Shown here piece by piece: positions 62,221 through 64,000 of a DNA stretch of 64,000 nucleotides. The translations under genes were made by a program, and so were the position numbers. Every line of letters begins with the position of its first letter. Position 1 is the first letter of the stretch. The DNA is from Aromatoleum toluclasticum ATCC 700605 (lineage in GTDB: Bacteria > Pseudomonadota > Gammaproteobacteria > Burkholderiales > Rhodocyclaceae). The notes under the pieces are model-generated. The model had not been told where the DNA came from, ran no database searches, and saw nothing but the letters and a program-made list of their open reading frames with translations. Where the stretch lies: positions 62,001 through 126,000 of the forward strand of contig NZ_KB899497.1 in assembly GCF_000378245.1 (NCBI RefSeq). Direction: 5' to 3'.

Positions 62221-64000
62221 TCAGCCGTCAGGGGCGCTACGGTCGTCGAAACAATCGATCAGCGCGATCACCAGGTCGCGCGATGCCGTGCGGAACTTGA
62301 GGCCGGCGAGCGTGCGGTGTGCCGAGGCCTGATAGCCATGGTTATAGTCGGCCACGATCTGGCCCGCCAGCTTGTGGAAGTCCTTGTGCATGCGCGCGAG
62401 ATGCGCGAGGCGGTCGGCGGGCAGCGCGTCGTTGCCCGCTATCCATTGGCCCAGCTCGCACAGGCTTACCGAAGCGGCTGCGGAATCCTCCAGCGCGTCG
62501 GCGGCGGATCGTCCGCTGACGTAGGCGTTGAGCCGCTTGCGCCAGCTGAGGTGGGCTTCGATCGCCTGCTTCAGGTCCAGGCCGTGCCGCTTCCAGCCTT
62601 CCCGTTCCAGGAACGCGGCCAGGTCGGGCGATCGTTCGCCGAGCAGCCGGCGCAGCCACGCGTCGATGTCGAGGTCGTCGCGGCGCAATGCGGTGAGCAG
62701 GCGCGACTCTTCCGGGCCGAGATCGTCGGTCGAGGGCAGCAGGAAGTGCTTCTGCAGGATCGCCTCAAATTCCTCGGGCGGCAGCGGCTTGCCGATGAGG
62801 TAGCCCTGCAGGAAGTCGCAGCCGAGCTCACGCAGGAAGGTCACCTGCTCGTCGGTCTCGACGCCTTCCGCGGTGACGTGCAGGCCCAGGCTGTGGGCCA
62901 TGTTGATGATGGCCTCGACGAGGTGCGCGTCGTTGCGGTCATCCGGGCAGTCGTTGATGAAGCTGCGGTCGATCTTGACGATGTCGACGGGGAAGCGCTT
63001 GAGGTAGGACAGCGAGGAGAAACCGGTGCCGAAGTCGTCGAGCGCGTAGCCGATGCCCAGCGCCTTGATGTCGCGCATGCGCGCCTCCATCGATTCGCTG
63101 CCGCCCATCAGCACCGACTCGGTGATCTCGACCATGAGGCTGCCGCGGTCCATGCCGAATTCGGCCAGCACGCCGGCGATCAGGTCGGGCAGCCCGGCTT
63201 CGCGGAACTGCACGCCGGACATGTTAACCGCCAGCCGCAGCGTACCGTGTCCCCGTTCGCGCCATGCCCGGGACTGGCGCGCGGCCTCGCGCAGCGCCCA
63301 TTCGCCGATGCCGATGATGAGGCCGCTGTCCTCGGCCACGGGGATGAACTCCAGCGGCGACACGGGGCCGCGCACGGGGTGGGTCCACCGTATCAGCGCC
63401 TCTGCCCCGATCAGTTCGCCGCTGTCGGCATCGACGATGGGCTGGTAGTGCAGCGAGAAGGCCTGCCGTTCGAGTGCGGTGCGCAGGTCCGCTTCGAGCT
63501 TCATGCGCGCCAGCGCGTCGCTCTGCATGTCGCGGGCGTAGAACTGGAAGCGGTTCTTGCCGCCCTGCTTGGACTTGTACATCGCGATGTCGGCGTTGCG
63601 GAACAGCGTCTGCACATCCTCGCCGTCGTCCGGGTAGACGGTGATGCCGACGCTGCCCGACATGCGATGCTGGATGCCGCGCAGATGGAACGGATCGCGC
63701 AGCACGCTGACGATCTTTTCGGCGATCGCGTTCAGGTCGTCGGGCTCGGCGAGGTCGTTCACCACGATCGTGAACTCGTCGCCGCCGAAGCGCGCCACGG
63801 TGTCCTGCTCGCGCACGCAGAAGGTCAGGCGGCGTGCGACTTCGACCAGCAGTTCGTCGCCGGTGTCGTGCCCCAGCGTGTCGTTGATCCACTTGAAACC
63901 GTCGAGGTCGAGGAACAGCAGGCCGACGCGGGTGCGGTTGCGCCGCGCATGCGTCATCGTCTGGTCCAGGCGGTCCTGCAGCAGGCTGCGGTTGGCGAGT
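62221..64000 (-). CDS. GGDEF-EAL protein with C-terminal CZB domain (5' end beyond window)
   Basis: The gene enters from the right edge; the visible frame reads LANRSLLQDRLDQTMTHARR at its start, which is inside a GGDEF domain. The cyclase site is RFGGDEF, with REQD five residues upstream as I-site. The EAL phosphodiesterase domain has GAEALIRW, VEITESVLM, DDFGTGFSSLSYL and a complete loop, so both making and breaking of c-di-GMP are possible. The C-terminus (last 130 residues) has the CZB zinc-binding pattern (CELGQWIAGND, then HLARMHKDFHKLA), which in chemoreceptors and cyclases such as DgcZ senses zinc. Upstream sensor domains are not visible. Confidence 0.92.
   Translation of the reverse strand, partial: LANRSLLQDRLDQTMTHARRNRTRVGLLFLDLDGFKWINDTLGHDTGDELLVEVARRLTFCVREQDTVARFGGDEFTIVVNDLAEPDDLNAIAEKIVSVLRDPFHLRGIQHRMSGSVGITVYPDDGEDVQTLFRNADIAMYKSKQGGKNRFQFYARDMQSDALARMKLEADLRTALERQAFSLHYQPIVDADSGELIGAEALIRWTHPVRGPVSPLEFIPVAEDSGLIIGIGEWALREAARQSRAWRERGHGTLRLAVNMSGVQFREAGLPDLIAGVLAEFGMDRGSLMVEITESVLMGGSESMEARMRDIKALGIGYALDDFGTGFSSLSYLKRFPVDIVKIDRSFINDCPDDRNDAHLVEAIINMAHSLGLHVTAEGVETDEQVTFLRELGCDFLQGYLIGKPLPPEEFEAILQKHFLLPSTDDLGPEESRLLTALRRDDLDIDAWLRRLLGERSPDLAAFLEREGWKRHGLDLKQAIEAHLSWRKRLNAYVSGRSAADALEDSAAASVSLCELGQWIAGNDALPADRLAHLARMHKDFHKLAGQIVADYNHGYQASAHRTLAGLKFRTASRDLVIALIDCFDDRSAPDG

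Overview
The window is high-GC chromosomal DNA from a motile Gram-negative betaproteobacterium, most likely of the Rhodocyclales (Azoarcus/Thauera/Aromatoleum type). This placement is inferred from gene content and base composition: a polar-flagellum type flagellin with FlaG, a homodimeric AceE plus a lipoyl-bearing E3, IorAB, the NAGGN osmolyte operon, many c-di-GMP and FixL/FixJ-type regulators, and a cytochrome c4-like protein. No prophage, CRISPR array or intact insertion sequence was seen. The only clear scar of transfer is a decayed IS5-type transposase beside tRNA-Ala.

Layout. 1-3.8 kb: flaG (cut by the left edge) and fliC with a near-consensus sigma-28 promoter, a diguanylate cyclase and a small ORF. 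3.9-10.1 kb: pyruvate dehydrogenase operon aceE-aceF-lpdA on the minus strand, with promoter and terminator. 10.5-15.9 kb: a LivK-type binding protein divergent from a PAS histidine kinase/FixJ-type regulator pair and a di-haem cytochrome c. 16-17.6 kb: a Cache chemoreceptor with its own sigma-28 promoter. 17.7-24.1 kb: iorAB behind a 28-bp palindrome, folD-purE-purK-sua5, then tRNA-Ala(CGC). 24.1-26.9 kb: transposase and VF530 remnants, a RIO kinase, arfB, a hypothetical gene and a Nudix hydrolase. 27-32.9 kb: a translationally coupled NAGGN osmoprotectant operon (asnO-ngg-M42 peptidase-MscS). 32.9-37.2 kb: sbcDC. 37.4-42.4 kb: a 27-codon ORF, an MFS exporter, the glutathione-dependent formaldehyde pair fghA-adhC and a divergent LysR regulator.

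42.4-45.9 kb: an ACP/acyl-AMP ligase/PlsC fusion enzyme and a ClpP-fold lipoprotein. 46.3-51.5 kb: a tightly overlapping operon of an acetyl-CoA-synthetase-like ligase, E1 alpha, E1 beta, E2 and a free-standing acyl carrier protein, with no E3. 51.5-54.2 kb: a second MscS channel, two Hsp20 genes with a sigma-32-like promoter, and a Tat-exported beta-carbonic-anhydrase-like protein. 54.3-62.1 kb: a minus-strand cassette of a GH46 chitosanase-like protein with a wall-binding domain, a metacaspase, and a 1927-residue protein holding two alpha/beta-hydrolase domains, a CHAT protease and a helical tail. The right edge cuts a GGDEF-EAL-CZB protein.

The best candidate for an undescribed system is the 54.3-62.1 kb cassette: two clan-CD-type cysteine proteases encoded with a putative lipase and a putative wall hydrolase, none with an export signal. 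The acs-E1-E2-ACP operon and the NAGGN-MscS operon are the next most interesting units. Very long open frames on the opposite strand of real genes (up to 2111 codons) were judged to be composition artefacts.
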